Shown: positions 1 to 12,345, counted from the first letter of the stretch. The stretch is 64,000 bases of DNA from Trogon surrucura (GCA_020746105.1 CM036618.1:111917308-111981307), one strand, 5' to 3'. The notes: generated by a model from the letters alone, not told the origin. Translations and numbers: made by a program.

Positions 1-481
1 GTCATTCTGTATCAGAAATTAAGATGCAATTCTGAAACTTTGGAATTGTGACACACACCTCCAGCTGGAGATGTACATGCTCTCTTAATTACAAAAAGAC
101 ATCACTGTGGGGAGAATCAGTCTAGTTTCTCTGCCTTTAACTAACAATAAGCCCTCTCTTTAGAAAAAAAAACAAACAAAAAAACACCAACAAGTCAAAT
201 GTTTTTATTTCAAGACCTTTTACACCGTGCCACAGACAATCTGGAATCTGCACACCTATGTAGCATTGTTGGTACGTAACACATAGGTAAAACATAGTTT
301 CACAGTTTGCAGTGGCAGCAACTGCAAAAGTGATAGCATTGAACACACCACCTGCTTTTTTGTTTTGGATTGGGTTTTTTTTTCATAAATTACAGAGTCC
401 CTTAAACATAAAACTAAACTAGTCATATAACTTTACTCTTACATCATGGTTCATAAACATGTATTAAATTAATGAGCGATG

Positions 482-493
482 ATGATGATGATG
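482..493. repeat. Short (GAT)n microsatellite
   Basis: About four uninterrupted GAT units sit in an AT-rich intronic context. The run is short and no function is implied. Confidence 0.7.
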
Positions 494-534
494 CTAATAA
501 ACATCTACATTTATGAAAAGTATTTTGTCTATAG

Positions 535-674
535 ATATTCCCAAATGAATACTATAGTCAGAATCAGCAGCTTATTTAATTTGCCCTAGATCTTCTCTGT
601 TTTCATATTCCCACTTGAATAATAAGTTCAGAATCAGCAGGTTATTAGGTTTGCCCTAATTCTAGGCTTGAGTC
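535..674. repeat. Imperfect 70-bp tandem duplication
   Basis: Two adjacent units, 535-604 and 605-674, share their first 58 or so bases. Both begin with ATATTCCCA, contain the block CAGAATCAGCAG in the middle, and later carry TTTGCCCTA. The last dozen bases of each unit differ. It is an old local duplication inside NRXN1 intron 2. Confidence 0.75.
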
Positions 675-3600
675 AATGGGACTTTAAACAGATTCCAATG
701 GAAAATGAAAACACGACTCATTTTTTTTCAGCTATCTACGAGGCACCAAATTTTGCTGCTTATTAGGACCTAGCTAAACAGTTCCAGGCTCATAAAAAAC
801 TCCACAGAATTAAAGAAATCTAAAATCCTATCACGAATTCCTGCTCCTACAGAATGCTGCCAGCATACCTCTGGTTTTTTCCTTACAAGCTCAAACAAAG
901 CATGACCGAGCCCACCTCCTGCTTTCGCCCCCAAATTTCTCATTTAAAATGAAGGAGAAGGAAACTTTCCAAAATTAAATGATCATTGACTGGGAGCCAG
1001 AATTCTCCACTATCATCAAGCATTAAGTCTTAGGTCCTGTTACAGTAATAACTTTTGTACAGATGTTGTAACATTGCAAAGGATGAGAACTGTTAAGACC
1101 ATAAGAAGAGCTGAATTGTCAAGGGAAAAGTGGCTGGCAGCTGACAAGCTAAACCATTTCCCATACCTAGTCAGGCTAATGGAAAGCATGTAATGGCAGA
1201 CCAATTGTAAACAAGAAAAAAACATTATTCTGAACACTCAGCTATAGGCAGTAGGAATGGTGGGAACTTCAAAGACAGCTGGTATCAGTTCTGTAAATTA
1301 AAGAGGTTGCACTACAGTAAAGGGGGCTTCAAGTCTTGACCTCCCGTAGCAGATCCCTATTCAAAATTCTGTTCTTTCAAGCACCTGACAATAAAGAAGA
1401 AAATCTTGCTAGAAATCCTGTATGAGTTGTCATTAGTTTACAGATTGAAAAAAGAAACTAGAGAAGTGGTGTCGACTGGTTAGGGTCACTGAGAAAGCAA
1501 TGTCATAGCAAAATCACGGGCTTTTTCCTACTTCGTGCATTAGTTACTATGGTATTTTTTGCATTGGTTCTGTTGGTTCTATTGAGTAGACCAAGATCCA
1601 GAAGAATGGCTAGAACCCACCACCTACAGCTACTTTTTAGTTTGACAGAAGAGAACCAGAGCTGAGTTCTGCATATATGACAATATAATCCAGGCTGGTA
1701 AAGTGCTTGTTCAGATACCATCACATGGTAGAGAGGGAGAAACTGTCACTTGAGAAAGTGCACATCTTTGGGAAAAAAACCAAATTGTTTTGTAAAAGAT
1801 CACAATACAATCCCTGGTGAGCATACAACTAAATAAAGACATTGAAGTCTAACGTACCCTGACTTTGCTAGTCAATTCTACGTATAACAACACAGTTAAA
1901 AGTATGTTTGTTATGTTCTACGAAACCATTCCCTGAAAGAAGCATACTTAGATCTTTACACTTTACTCTTCACGTACAACATAGAACGCAACACCACAGG
2001 ATGCCCTTCACTATTCTGTAAAATCATGTGTTTATGAAGGCACACAATTTCCAGCTACAGCGCAATAAACTAGATAAAGTATTTTTCCAGAGGCTGGTCA
2101 AGTTTCATGTTTTCTGAATGAAACACCAAGGTTTCCAGAAGACAAAACATCATATTAAAATCAACAAGAGAGATGAACCTTTTTGTTATACTAGCCAATT
2201 TTGATACATATATTAAAAGAAACATAAAGCCTCAAAGCTGCATATGTTAACTTTAGCCTCTACATAAAACTATTTCTGTCAGGAACTGATTTTACTTGCC
2301 AGCTTGTTTCCCTATTCCTATCCATCAGCTCGGTAATGATGATGGGATAAAATTATATGTTCTGTAATCCAAATGTTTTCCCACAACTTCTTGGCTAGCA
2401 TCTACTGTTAAAAGACTCCTAGGGAGCCAACCTGAAGCTGAGAAAATAGACCAAGTCCATATGGTCCAAAATGCCTGTCAGCTTTGAAGTGTAATTACAT
2501 TAAAATATAGACAATTTTATTATTTAATTTTTAAATTCTGAATGAATATGGTCAATCTTGCACAAGGTCCTATGCTGCTAGATGTAAATTCTTCTAGTGT
2601 ATTAGCATTCCATAATTTGCAGTATAGATGTAAAATTAACACAGATCCTGCAGGTCAGCTAGGCACAAAGGGAAGCAACAACCTCACTATATAAAATATT
2701 ATTGATCTGGGCTACGAAGATGTATGCTACATGCATAAGTGGTCTTTTGGAAGAATTTCAATATCAGCATTTTGTAAGGATTAGCAACGTTCAACAAGTA
2801 GGCTTCTCAGCAGATAATGTAAAACACACTGCCAATTCCTAATTACCAGTGACACAGTATTTAAATTGCTGTGATTTTACATGAGGCAGGTATTGAAATC
2901 AATATCCTATAATGCTGAATCCTGGCAAAAAAAATAATGTATCAGACTGCATTAGGAAAATAATGCAAGATTCTTCTTTAAACCGACATAAAGGATTCTG
3001 TTTCCATATAACTGAATGTCAAGGGCACAGATTTAACACAGGTTTGAAAAACTGTGGGATTATCCGCCCTAAAGATTCTACTCTGAAAAAGTCACCATTC
3101 TAAAATACTAAATAAAATTGAAGCATGTGTTGTTAAATCAATCAAATCATCAGTAAATACAACAGAACCCTAGCGTAATCTTTAGTAGACTTCTAGCCCT
3201 AAATAAACATCACCTCAGTGGCCACTGGCACAGACAAGCAATTCGGCATGCAGAAGAAATACAGATCATAGAGATGCATATAGTAGATAAAGATTCCAAA
3301 GTGTAAATCAAAGGGAAGTTTTGCTCACGTATTTACTAGCCTCAAGTATATTTAGCTAACTATTCAAAAAGGACAAAGACCATGGCGGTTACTCTGTTAA
3401 TACTGACAGTCGGCAATGAGTTCAACGGCATCTCTTTGCACTCAAACACGCATCTTGCAAAAGATAATTAATGCCAAAATATGTTTATATGTTTTATTCA
3501 AGGCATAAGAATTAAATTAATTAAAATACAAAAAATTTCAAAAATATATAAATAGTGGCTGGCTTTATTAAAAGTTAACGTGAGGAAGCAATTATGCACT

Positions 3601-6600
3601 GCAAAGATTGATGTAATATATTCAGAACCCAAACAAACAAACCTAAATGCTGGCTAGTCTGAGACATCTGGAATTCGCCTCCTTAAAAAATCACTTTCAC
3701 AGTTCAAACCATAGCTGGCATCAACTTTTGAATATCTGACAAGGGACAATATCTCTTACAGTGAACAGCTGCAGGAACAGTCTTCATTTTTCTCACGAAA
3801 CAGAAAATCAGTAGAACAGCCAAAATAAACCATGTTCTAAACAGGAATAACCTGAATTCACAGACTAATTGTCTCCATAACATGCTAATATGGAAGCAAA
3901 TTGGCAAGATACATTTTAAAAAGATAAATTACTCTGTATACATTTTTTCAGGCAGTTGCAGATATAGAAAAGCAGAAGGGCATGGAGTGACAAGAAGCCA
4001 GGGTCAGTGAGAAACTTCTCTCAAATCAAAGCATGTTATGTGTTGTTTATTTCCTCCTTCAGAGTTATCTGCTATTCTCTCAGACAAGATACCAGACAAG
4101 GTTATTTTTATACTCTTAAGGATGACAGGAAAATTATATACTTTTTTCTAAAGCCAGAGGATCATTATTTTATTAGTTTAGTATTTTAAATAGGTTCTCC
4201 TACTCTGAAATTTTAACATAAGGAGCAAAATGAGAAGAGGAATAGGGAGACTCACTGATATGAATCATGTATTCTCCCTACCTTGTAGGACCTAGCTTAA
4301 TTCACTAAAAATCTGATTTTAAAAATCAGTCTTTTTAATGACCAGATCTCCCTATCGTAGAATCAAGCCATTCCAAATTGAGTCATTTCAGGGAATAATA
4401 TAATTTTCACTGAATAGAAGATTGTGGTGCATGTCAAAAATTTATCAGAAAATTGATACGGCATTTGGTATATTTTAATATTAATCTTATTCCTAACAAA
4501 ACATATCATAATTCCACATATTTTCCCTTCTACTGAGTCACCATTATTATGTGAAATAATATTCCCTTGACTGTTTCAGTATGAAATGGGAGATTTTATT
4601 TTCTCTTTCAGAAGGCTTTTATACTGTCTTTACTCATAAGCACATGGACTCAAGAACAAAACTTTTACAGAACATACATTCAAGCAAAACTCCAGTCCTT
4701 TTTCTATGATTCATGCCAAAAATCCCACTGAAGAGAGTTTAGATGCTATTTGAACAAAGGGCATAACTGAATGCAAGAAATCTGATTCTTTCCTAGCTTA
4801 CACTGTTCTTGCAAACAGTGCAGTTCAGATAACATAAATGAAGCTACTCCTGATTTAGACAGGTACAAGAAGAGTTAAGCCTGCTGGGAATAACTTATAT
4901 TACTACGGGGTTTCCATATCAAATATACTTGGCTAAGCTTCATTCTTACACGAAAATTTTACTTAAGCACTCAGATACTCAAAGATGAAAACCTTAAAAA
5001 AAAACTCCCAAACAAAAAAAATCCACAACGAATTTCTTTCCTGAAAATAACTTAAGTTCTATTAAAAACTGCATCCTAAGGCTTGAAACTTTGACTCTAA
5101 ATCAATCATTTCTAGTCTCTCAAATGTGTAAGTCAGAATAGAAAATTTTAGAAAGGTTTAATTTGTTGTCATTGTTATTGACTCCTCAAGTTCTCATTGT
5201 ACTGTGGGACACTCTGTCTTACCAGACTGCAGAGATGCAAAAGCACATTCAATTCAAGCCCCCAGAAAACAAGTTATTAAAAAATCCAAGGAAAATAGAA
5301 TGTAATGACCATATTTCACCTTTAAAGAAAAGGCATCAACTAGGATCTGTGGCTAAAATTTCAGGATAAAAATAGATTTTTCCCATCTAAACTATTTTTA
5401 GTCAAAAAGCAAAACAAGAAAGAGTGAAAACTCAGAAGACCCCTCCAGATCATTGCAATTGGAGATGGTCCTCAGTTTTTGAACAATGGCAACTGCTTAC
5501 TACGGTTTGTGGGAAATTTACACATTCCATGATCAAAATTCATCAGCATAATTTCTATGTTGGCCATAACAAACTAAAACAATAATAGCCAGGGTTTCTT
5601 TCTTGGCAGACGTAATAGTTTTACCTGTCCTTCTGCCTTTTCTATTTCTCAGAACATTAATTTTTTTATAAAATAGCCAATATCTTTGGTAGCACATATG
5701 AGTAACTACTAAACCTCTCATCAAAACCCAACTGCTGGGAATTTCAGTTACTATCTTTTCTCAATCAACAGGTACAAACTACAGGACTAGTTCCATTTAT
5801 GTTGCTATCAGTGAAAACATTGCCTCCTGTTTCAATTGAAATCAGAATCTGAATACTTGATGATCCTTTGTTGAAAGAGTACGCTAAAATTTTAAGTCTT
5901 GCTATTATTTCACAAGGCTTCTTAGTGCTCAAGGGACATGTGAAGGGAATCTTGGTCCCATTGAGGTCAATTGTAAAACCACCAGTATTTGAACGAAGCC
6001 AGAATTTTACCCTAAATTTTGGTGGATTCTAAATATTCCGCGTCATCTTCCTACAAGCTTTATATAGTTTTTAATATATATCAATATATATATTTTAATA
6101 ATATTCAATCTACATATAAAAATGTTCCTTAAAAATAGCTGTTGAACTTACTATCATGTAAAGATTCTCTAACTGATATTACATGCAATTATATGAATTT
6201 TTTCATATAAATATTATCTGTTCTAAATTACTTCAAATAAATAAACAGTGTTTTAATGTAAAGGGCATGTAAACGTGTAATAATATATAGTGGCAATCGT
6301 TGTTTTAACAAAGCTGTAACAGCTCATACTTCGGTTTTTCATTTATAATAGAGGCAAGCTCAAAGATACTAAGACAATATTTTATCGCATACCAAAAATT
6401 TATATCTAATTCATTGACTGCATTGATATGATCTTACCTAGCATAAAAGATATTTTATTTAACAATTTCTAGAGCTGTGTGCTATTGGAAGTACAAATGT
6501 CTTATTTTCTGAAACTATCGTTTGTTCCTTATTTATTGAAAAATATTTAAAAATGTTAGCAGGGTTTGAATTTTTTTACAAATGGGAGATGAAACAGCTG

Positions 6601-7896
6601 ATAAAGTAAACAGGATGCAGAACGACTGTAGTGTTTTGAGTATTGACACTAAGGACAGAAGGTGTTACATAATAAAGCACAGTCACAAATGATGTTTTCT
6701 TTCTTATAATGAGTGAAATCTGATAGAAATGCTAAAGGCAAATTATTCAGCCATAAATGTCATGCAGCCACTCAGTGAGGATCTTAATTTAGCCTTAATA
6801 TCTTATTTATATTTACCTTTTACATTCTAAACTTAGGTCTTTGCTCTCCAATTTTGATCAAGATTGTATTTTCCCTTAATACATTTGCTCTTATTTCACT
6901 CCTATACCTTTATATCATGTTCTAGGGACGTGACACACGTAATTTCTATGCTTAAGGAGCTGCAAGCTATGGTACATTTACTAGCAAAATAATTAAAAAA
7001 AGAGAGTCGTACATGCATCTGCAAAGGAAATGTTCACACTCCTTCCATTTACCAAAAAACAATGGGCACTGAATATGAATCATATTTTACCCAGTGATTT
7101 ATTTGTACATGGGATTCAGGAAATGACTGTTTTTCTAAGATCCATCCCTCCTTGGTAAAACTATTCAGTAATTTTATGGTCTTGGAGTACGTAAGGTTCC
7201 CCTTACCCTTTCTATATCTTCTCTTACTGGCATGGTGAATTGCAAAACAGGACCATTCACATTTGTGTAAAAACATAATCCTCTGTTTAATCTTCCTCCT
7301 CCCCAGCAACAATTTAAGGAATTCACAAATAAATCACTGATTTTCTTTCGACGACATAGCAAAAGCAAATACCAAATACAAAGTGGACTCTGGGTCTCCC
7401 CTACCCTACAAAAACTAAACTCAGGTCATTTTTGCACTGAATCCAGTAAAATTCTCCCCAGCGTCACTTTCCTTGCTCCCAAAATTAATTGCCACCAGCT
7501 GCCTGTGACAAGCGTGCCCATCCCCTCCCTTGACTCCAGCCAAGCACGATGCTGGCCACCTCTCCCAACTAAGGTGGCACCCGTTACCCAGAACCCATCT
7601 TTCCTCTGCCCAGGACAAGCCCGCCTCTGGAAGACGCCCAAAGAACGTCCTCGTCCTCTTCCTCCTCTCACCCAGCCTCGCAGAGAACAGAAGAGCGATG
7701 GCACCATGATCGGCCACAGAGACACGTGGAGGGCAGGTTGGGGAAGGCGAGGAATAGAGGAGCTGGGGACGCAGCAGGGACAAAGGAGAAAGAGGGAAGG
7801 AGGGAGATTCACTCATACAGATGAAACTCCATGCAGGCCTGGCCTCCTACCCTTCCCCCTCCACGGAGCAATGGGGAGGGGCGAGCTGAAATGGCA

Positions 7897-7906
7897 CCTT
7901 ACCTTC
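7897..7906 (-). other. NRXN1: Splice donor of NRXN1 exon 2
   Basis: Read on the minus strand the site is GAAG|GTAAGG, a near-consensus U2-type donor. The last exonic base is 7903 and the intronic GT occupies 7902-7901. Using it leaves one base of a split codon (phase 1) after the sixth cysteine of the EGF-like domain. Reading through instead gives non-neurexin residues and a stop shortly afterwards. Confidence 0.92.
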
Positions 7907-8641
7907 GCTGCAGTCCTTCCCCCGAAAGCCCGTTTGGGAGCAGTCGCAGACGGCCTGGTCGTTGAGCACGGAGCAGACGCCCCCGTTGAGGCAGACGTCC
8001 TCCCTGGCGCACAGGCGGCTCTGCTCGTCGTCCAGCCGCACCTCCTGGCTCTCCACCGGCGACGCTTGCGTGTAGTTGACCCGGACGTCTGTTATCCAGC
8101 CCTTGAAGGGCTCCCGGTCCTTGACAGAGGAGAGCGTCAGCTTTAGTGTGGCCGACCGCAGCTCCGGCGGGAGCCCCCCTAAGAAGAGGCCACTGAAGAC
8201 AGTCATGTCCCGCCGCTTGGACTTCACCTCCACCCACTTGGCCTCGGTCCGGTCGATGATCAGCGTCGTGTTCTTGAAGTGGCGGCGGATGACGACGGCG
8301 TGCCAGAGGTTGTCGTTGACCGCCGTGTCAGAGAGGAGGGTAGCAGGCTCGGCGCAGAAGATGGAGAAACTGAGCTGCAGCCGCCCGCCCTGGGTGAGGA
8401 TGAGCTCCAGGAAATCGCAGAAGCCCTCATCGTCGAAGTAGAGCACCAGCCCGCTGGAGCTGCGCGTCTTCATGTTGAAGCTCATCTCGCTCTCGCAGCA
8501 GGCATTCCACTTGGGGAAGCGGGTCCACTGACCCTCCGCCCCCGGGAACTCCAACCCGCTGCCCAGCTCGGCCCAGCAGCCCAGCAGCAGGGCCAGCCAG
8601 AGCAGCAGGCAGCCCCCACGCCGCACCAGCGCCGCCCCCAT
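7903..8641 (-). CDS. NRXN1: Neurexin-1 alpha, first coding exon (N-terminal 246 residues)
   Basis: Presynaptic adhesion receptor that binds neuroligins, LRRTMs, neurexophilins and other partners; this exon holds the start of the alpha isoform. The start at 8641 matches the family N-terminus ([10 protein letters not shown]) and has a strong context (A at -3, G at +4). Residues 1 to about 29 are a signal peptide with a Leu-rich core; the mature protein begins near LEFPGAEGQ. Residues about 30-205 form the LNS1 (laminin G-like) domain, with conserved stretches such as [16 protein letters not shown] and [14 protein letters not shown]. Potential N-glycosylation sites are N124 (NTT) and N189 (NYT). 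Residues 211-244 form EGF-like domain 1 with all six cysteines (211, 217, 223, 232, 234, 244). The exon ends in phase 1 at a good donor. It resembles NRXN1 rather than NRXN2 or NRXN3 in the signal peptide and LNS1. Later exons lie outside the window. No frameshift or stop is seen, so the gene looks intact here. Confidence 0.96.
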
Positions 8642-8818
8642 CCTGCGTGGCCTGGGGCGAGGGAGCGGGGCGGCAGGGCCGGCGGGGGGGCGGCGCTGGG
8701 GCCCCGGCGGCAGACAGGGTAAAATCTTGCCGGGCACTGGCCGCACTGGCAGGTTCAGATGCTCTCGCCCCCGCCCCGGGAGCGGGGGTGGCTGCGGGGG
8801 ACTCCCCGGGGCGGGGGG
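8642..8818 (-). other. NRXN1: NRXN1 exon 2, 5'UTR part (boundary uncertain)
   Basis: This GC-rich segment lies immediately upstream of the neurexin start. On the minus strand several AG acceptors are possible. AG at 8820-8819 (after a CACCTGC context) would start the exon at 8818, AG at 8793-8792 would start it at 8791, and a pyrimidine-preceded AG near the start codon would start it at about 8651. I chose the longest of these as an outer limit. The neurexin reading frame stays open through this whole stretch, so frame alone does not fix the boundary. Confidence 0.45.
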
Positions 8819-10699
8819 CTGCAGGTGCCCCACGGGATGGGGTCGGGCACAGGATAGGGCGGGGGGCCACCGGAGGGGACCCGCAGTGGGGAGAAGATGC
8901 CGTCGGGTCTCTTCACTGCTCGGCTGGGCTTCGATAAAGGTGTCCAGGAGTGGGTGAGTCAGCAGAAATTTTCCCCAAAGCCAACATTACCAAACCGGGA
9001 GAAAAAAAACCAAGATCGGTGGCAAAACCCTCCTCCAAGTGGATCCACCAGCTCAGCAAGACTGTAGCGATATCCCAGAGTGTGTGCGCCTCTTTTTACA
9101 TCCTCTCCACCAGCTGTAGTTTCCCAGGAAGCCAATTACTGATCCCAGCGCTGCCTCCCTAGGACGGATCCTCTTGTCAGATCACGGACTGTCTGCCATG
9201 GTGCTAGAGCAGCGTCAGCAGACGACAGGACTCATCGCTCATGGTTTCCTGAGCTGCCTCAATCCCAATGGGGTTGAAACCCAGAAGCTGTCAAACAGCC
9301 GAGTGGCTACTTGACATGCAAAGCCTGACAGCTCCTCTTCTGTTTGCTCGCAAAAGGCCAAGGCTAAGATCCAAGGGGGGCTGATTTTCCTCTATCGTTT
9401 CTGTTTCTAATCTGCAAAGAATTGAAACAGAATAATAAGAAATGACGAACAATAGCACGTTAAATCATAAAGTTGATCAATAGTGGACGTTTGTGATTAA
9501 TTTTTCATTTCAACTGCTGTTTGACATTAGGAAAATGAACTGCTGCTACAGTTTTGGAGTTAATGAGAAATCATGATAAGCTGCATGGCTAAACCTAAAT
9601 CTCAATGTATATGCTTATACTAGATTACATTTTTATGGTATAATCTATACATAAACCACTTACCTTTCCAAAACTTATATTTTAGTAACACATTTTATTA
9701 TTACAAGGACGATGTTAAGAAGAAAAGGTGGTGTTTATCCTGCAGTTTGTTTTACTGTAATATATTTTCTAAAACACCAGCACCTGTGAAGCTATAGGGT
9801 CCTATTCATGCAGATGCTACCAAGCCCAGTTCTAGTTCTTTCCAATACAACTCAAAATCACATAAAGTGGACTGAGCTCCCAGCAGGAACTGGCAGGCTT
9901 CACCGTACACGGCACACCCACAGGTTTATTTTCATGGGGTGAGGAAGAATTGCGAAGGTTTCTTAGAAGGCTTTTTGAAAATTTCAAACCGCATTTTTCT
10001 CTGCCACCTGGTTTCTTTTGCTGCTGATATTCTCTGTTATGGCAGGGAAAATCCAATTCAAGCCAGCTCTGATGTTGACATTATTCACAATGCAGATCAG
10101 CTAATCCCAGGTGTTAGCCCTCTGAAATGGGTTGCAGTATTTTATGTATGTTTACTCAGCTGCCCTTAAGAGGACAACCCCTCATTTTAAAAATAATGTA
10201 TACGCCACAGTTCACTCTCTTCCTCTGAAGAGGTCTCTGCATTCAAAGCATTTCAGCAGAGAGGTTCCCCTTTCTGTTTTTCTCCCCCAAGCCGCTACAT
10301 CTTTTCTGGAAGGTGTGTATTAGCAGATCTCTCCTGATGGAGGAGAGGATCTCCGCCACCTCCCTCACCCACCGCTTCCTCTTCACCTCCCTCCAATTTC
10401 TGAGCCAGCAGCGCTTAGGCAGGCAGAATATTATGTCCAGAGCTGCTGTCAAGCCCTTCGCTGGGCTGGGGTGTGTGTGAGTGTGTATCTGCGCGTGGGG
10501 AGAAGGGGCAGAGACGAGCCTGCCGGGGCAAAATCTGCTTTAAAACAGGCGCACACACCTCAGCTGCCTGCACCTGACACGTTCAAAGCTGCTAAGTCAC
10601 CTCCTACTCTCTCTTTATATTTAATTTCATTCCCCTAAATGTCAACACGTTTATTTTTATTATTTGTCACACGCGAGGCAGGCAAGAGCAGCAGAAGGG

Positions 10700-11830
10700 A
10701 GGCAAGGAGAACCCCCAAACTTCGCGGGCAGAGGCCAGCCGTGCCCAACCAGCACCGGGCAGCAGAGAGGCCCCCAGGTTTCCCCTCCGCCAACCTTCCC
10801 TCCCCGCTTCCTCACCGGCAGCAGGAGCCACCTCTCACAACGCCGCTACCAGCCGAGAGCTTTCCGACATGCCCTCTGCAAAAAGCCGTGCCGAGGAGAG
10901 CCCGTAACGGGAGCCTCAAGACACGGTAACCCCCGCTCCTAATTAATTAATTAGCGCCTTTTTTTTTCTTCTTCTTTTTTTTTTTTCCCCCCCCTTCCTT
11001 CCCAGGGCAGGGGCGACGCTCGCTTGCGGCATCGCGCCGGCTCCGGCTTCAGCACCCGGAACAGCTCCGCCCTGCGCGGCCCGACGGGGCGGCGGCGGCC
11101 GGCAGGAGCGGGGGATTCCCGCCCCGGCGCGGGGTCAGACACGAGTGGGAGCCCGTGTGGGCGGCACCGGGCGGCGCAGAGGGGTGGTGCGGGCGGCCTC
11201 GGGGCCCCGCTGCAGCGGAGGGGAAGGGGGAAATGAGGGAGCGGATTCGGGGTGCGCGGGGAGGGGTGGGGGTGCGGTGAGGCGGGTGCTGGGTGGCGGT
11301 GTGAGAAATGACTTGGGGGGGGCGGGGGATCCGGGGTGCGTGGGCCCACACGTCGGTATGTAGGGAGAGGGAGCCGGAGGCGGGGGGGGTGCCTATGTGT
11401 GTGTTCCCGAGTAGCTGAGGCTGGGCTCGTCACTCGTGGGAAGCGGTGGGTGGGGGGGAAACGCGGGAGGGGCCGCGGGGACGGGGAGGGGGCCGCAAAG
11501 TGCGCGGGGCAGTCGTGAGCGCCGGGCAGTCCTGCGCGGGGAAAAGAAGGACGAGATCTGCCACTGTGCGTGGGGTGCAAGGGAGGGAGGGTGCCAGGAG
11601 CCCGTGGTGTGTGTCAGGGGGTGGGTGGTGTAGGGAGGAAAGGTGGGGGGCGGGCAAGGACGCGCGTGTGAATGTGATCGTGTGTGTGCGCGTCCTTCGC
11701 GCGTGCCAGAGCGATCCCTACAGGTGTCCGCGGAGAGACGCGGAGCGGGGATCCCACGCGAGAGCATCCCTGCCCGCTGCCGCTGCCCGCCGCTCTCTGC
11801 GGCGCCCTCGCTCACACACACGCAGAGCAG
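10700..11830. promoter_or_regulatory. CpG island inside NRXN1 intron 1
   Basis: A dense GC- and CpG-rich block of about 1.1 kb is separated from both the exon 1 island and the exon 2 GC block by AT-rich sequence. Its right half (about 11.2-11.66 kb) has many runs of four or more G on the plus strand, which is the template strand for NRXN1. The long proline- and arginine-rich frames here on both strands are what GC-rich DNA gives by chance. An island like this usually marks a promoter or a Polycomb-regulated element. I see no firm exon, although a donor-like AAA|GTAAGA lies on the plus strand at about 11900. Confidence 0.6.
10960..10997 (+). repeat. Polypyrimidine T/C tract
   Basis: The plus strand carries runs of T broken by CTTCTTC, followed by eight or more C. 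It is simple low-complexity sequence at the left part of the intronic CpG island, next to an AATTAATTAATTAG stretch. Confidence 0.75.
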
Positions 11831-11837
11831 CGGCAGC

Positions 11838-11977
11838 AGAAGGGGAAAAAGAAAGCGAAAAAGGAGAAAGAAAACAGAGAGAGAGGAAGAAATACAGAAA
11901 GTAAGAAGGGGGCGGGGGGGGAGGGGGAAGAAGGAAAAAAGAGAGATGGAAAGAGTGAAAAAAAGAAAGGAGAAAGA
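11838..11977 (+). repeat. Polypurine tract, about 94% A/G over 140 bp
   Basis: On the plus strand only about eight pyrimidines interrupt 140 bases of A and G. In NRXN1 pre-mRNA (minus strand) this becomes a long CU-rich tract, the type of sequence bound by PTB-like proteins. Tracts of this kind can also form triplex DNA. The middle includes a G-rich core at about 11908-11928. Confidence 0.8.
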
Positions 11978-12345
11978 CCCAAGAGAAAAACCCCAAACGA
12001 CCGGTTATTTATTACTGCCGATATAATTCTCACACTGTCAATAAACAGCATAGTCTTGTCTAGTCATTTCCAAAGCAGAGGGACACTTTTATCCTCGAAA
12101 GAGGACAATTTATTAACAGATATATCTCAAATGGGCTCTTAAGTACCAGACATCCCTCCCAGCAATGTATACTGTGTACACACGTATACGTAGCAAGCAA
12201 TATATACAAACCAATATAAATGTAGCTATTACATTCAGTGCCTCACCACTGAATCACTATGCATCCCCCACCCCTCTAAAACCATTTTTTTTCTTCAGAA
12301 ATTATAATTTAGTCACAGGTGCCCCGATTGAGCCTTTTCAAATTA

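Larger units (their letters stand above)
1..7902 (-). other. NRXN1: NRXN1 intron 2, 5' part
   Basis: This stretch follows the exon 2 donor on the minus strand, so it is the beginning of NRXN1 intron 2. It is AT-rich and has no frame that looks coding. I looked for the next neurexin-1 exons (the small splice-site-1 exons and the LNS2 exons) and saw none; in mammals they lie tens of kilobases further on. No recognisable CR1 copy was seen. Visible structure is limited to a GAT run at about 482-493, an imperfect 70-bp tandem duplication at 535-674, and AT-rich low-complexity sequence around 6060-6120. The last 500 bases before the exon (about 7.4-7.9 kb) are markedly more GC-rich than the rest. 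Confidence 0.8.

Noticed and set aside
7421-7816. Frames of about 130 codons just downstream of NRXN1 exon 2
   Set aside because: They lie in intron 2 beyond a strong donor, show no neurexin similarity and overlap each other in different frames.
1-7902. Further NRXN1 exons (splice-site 1, LNS2)
   Set aside because: I looked on the minus strand for the expected downstream peptides and found none; these exons should lie further left, outside the window.
8076-8722. Plus-strand frames antisense to NRXN1 exon 2
   Set aside because: They are shadows of the GC-rich neurexin coding strand.
10951-11904. Proline- or arginine-rich frames up to 209 codons
   Set aside because: Low-complexity composition in a CpG island, with equivalent frames on both strands and no domain.
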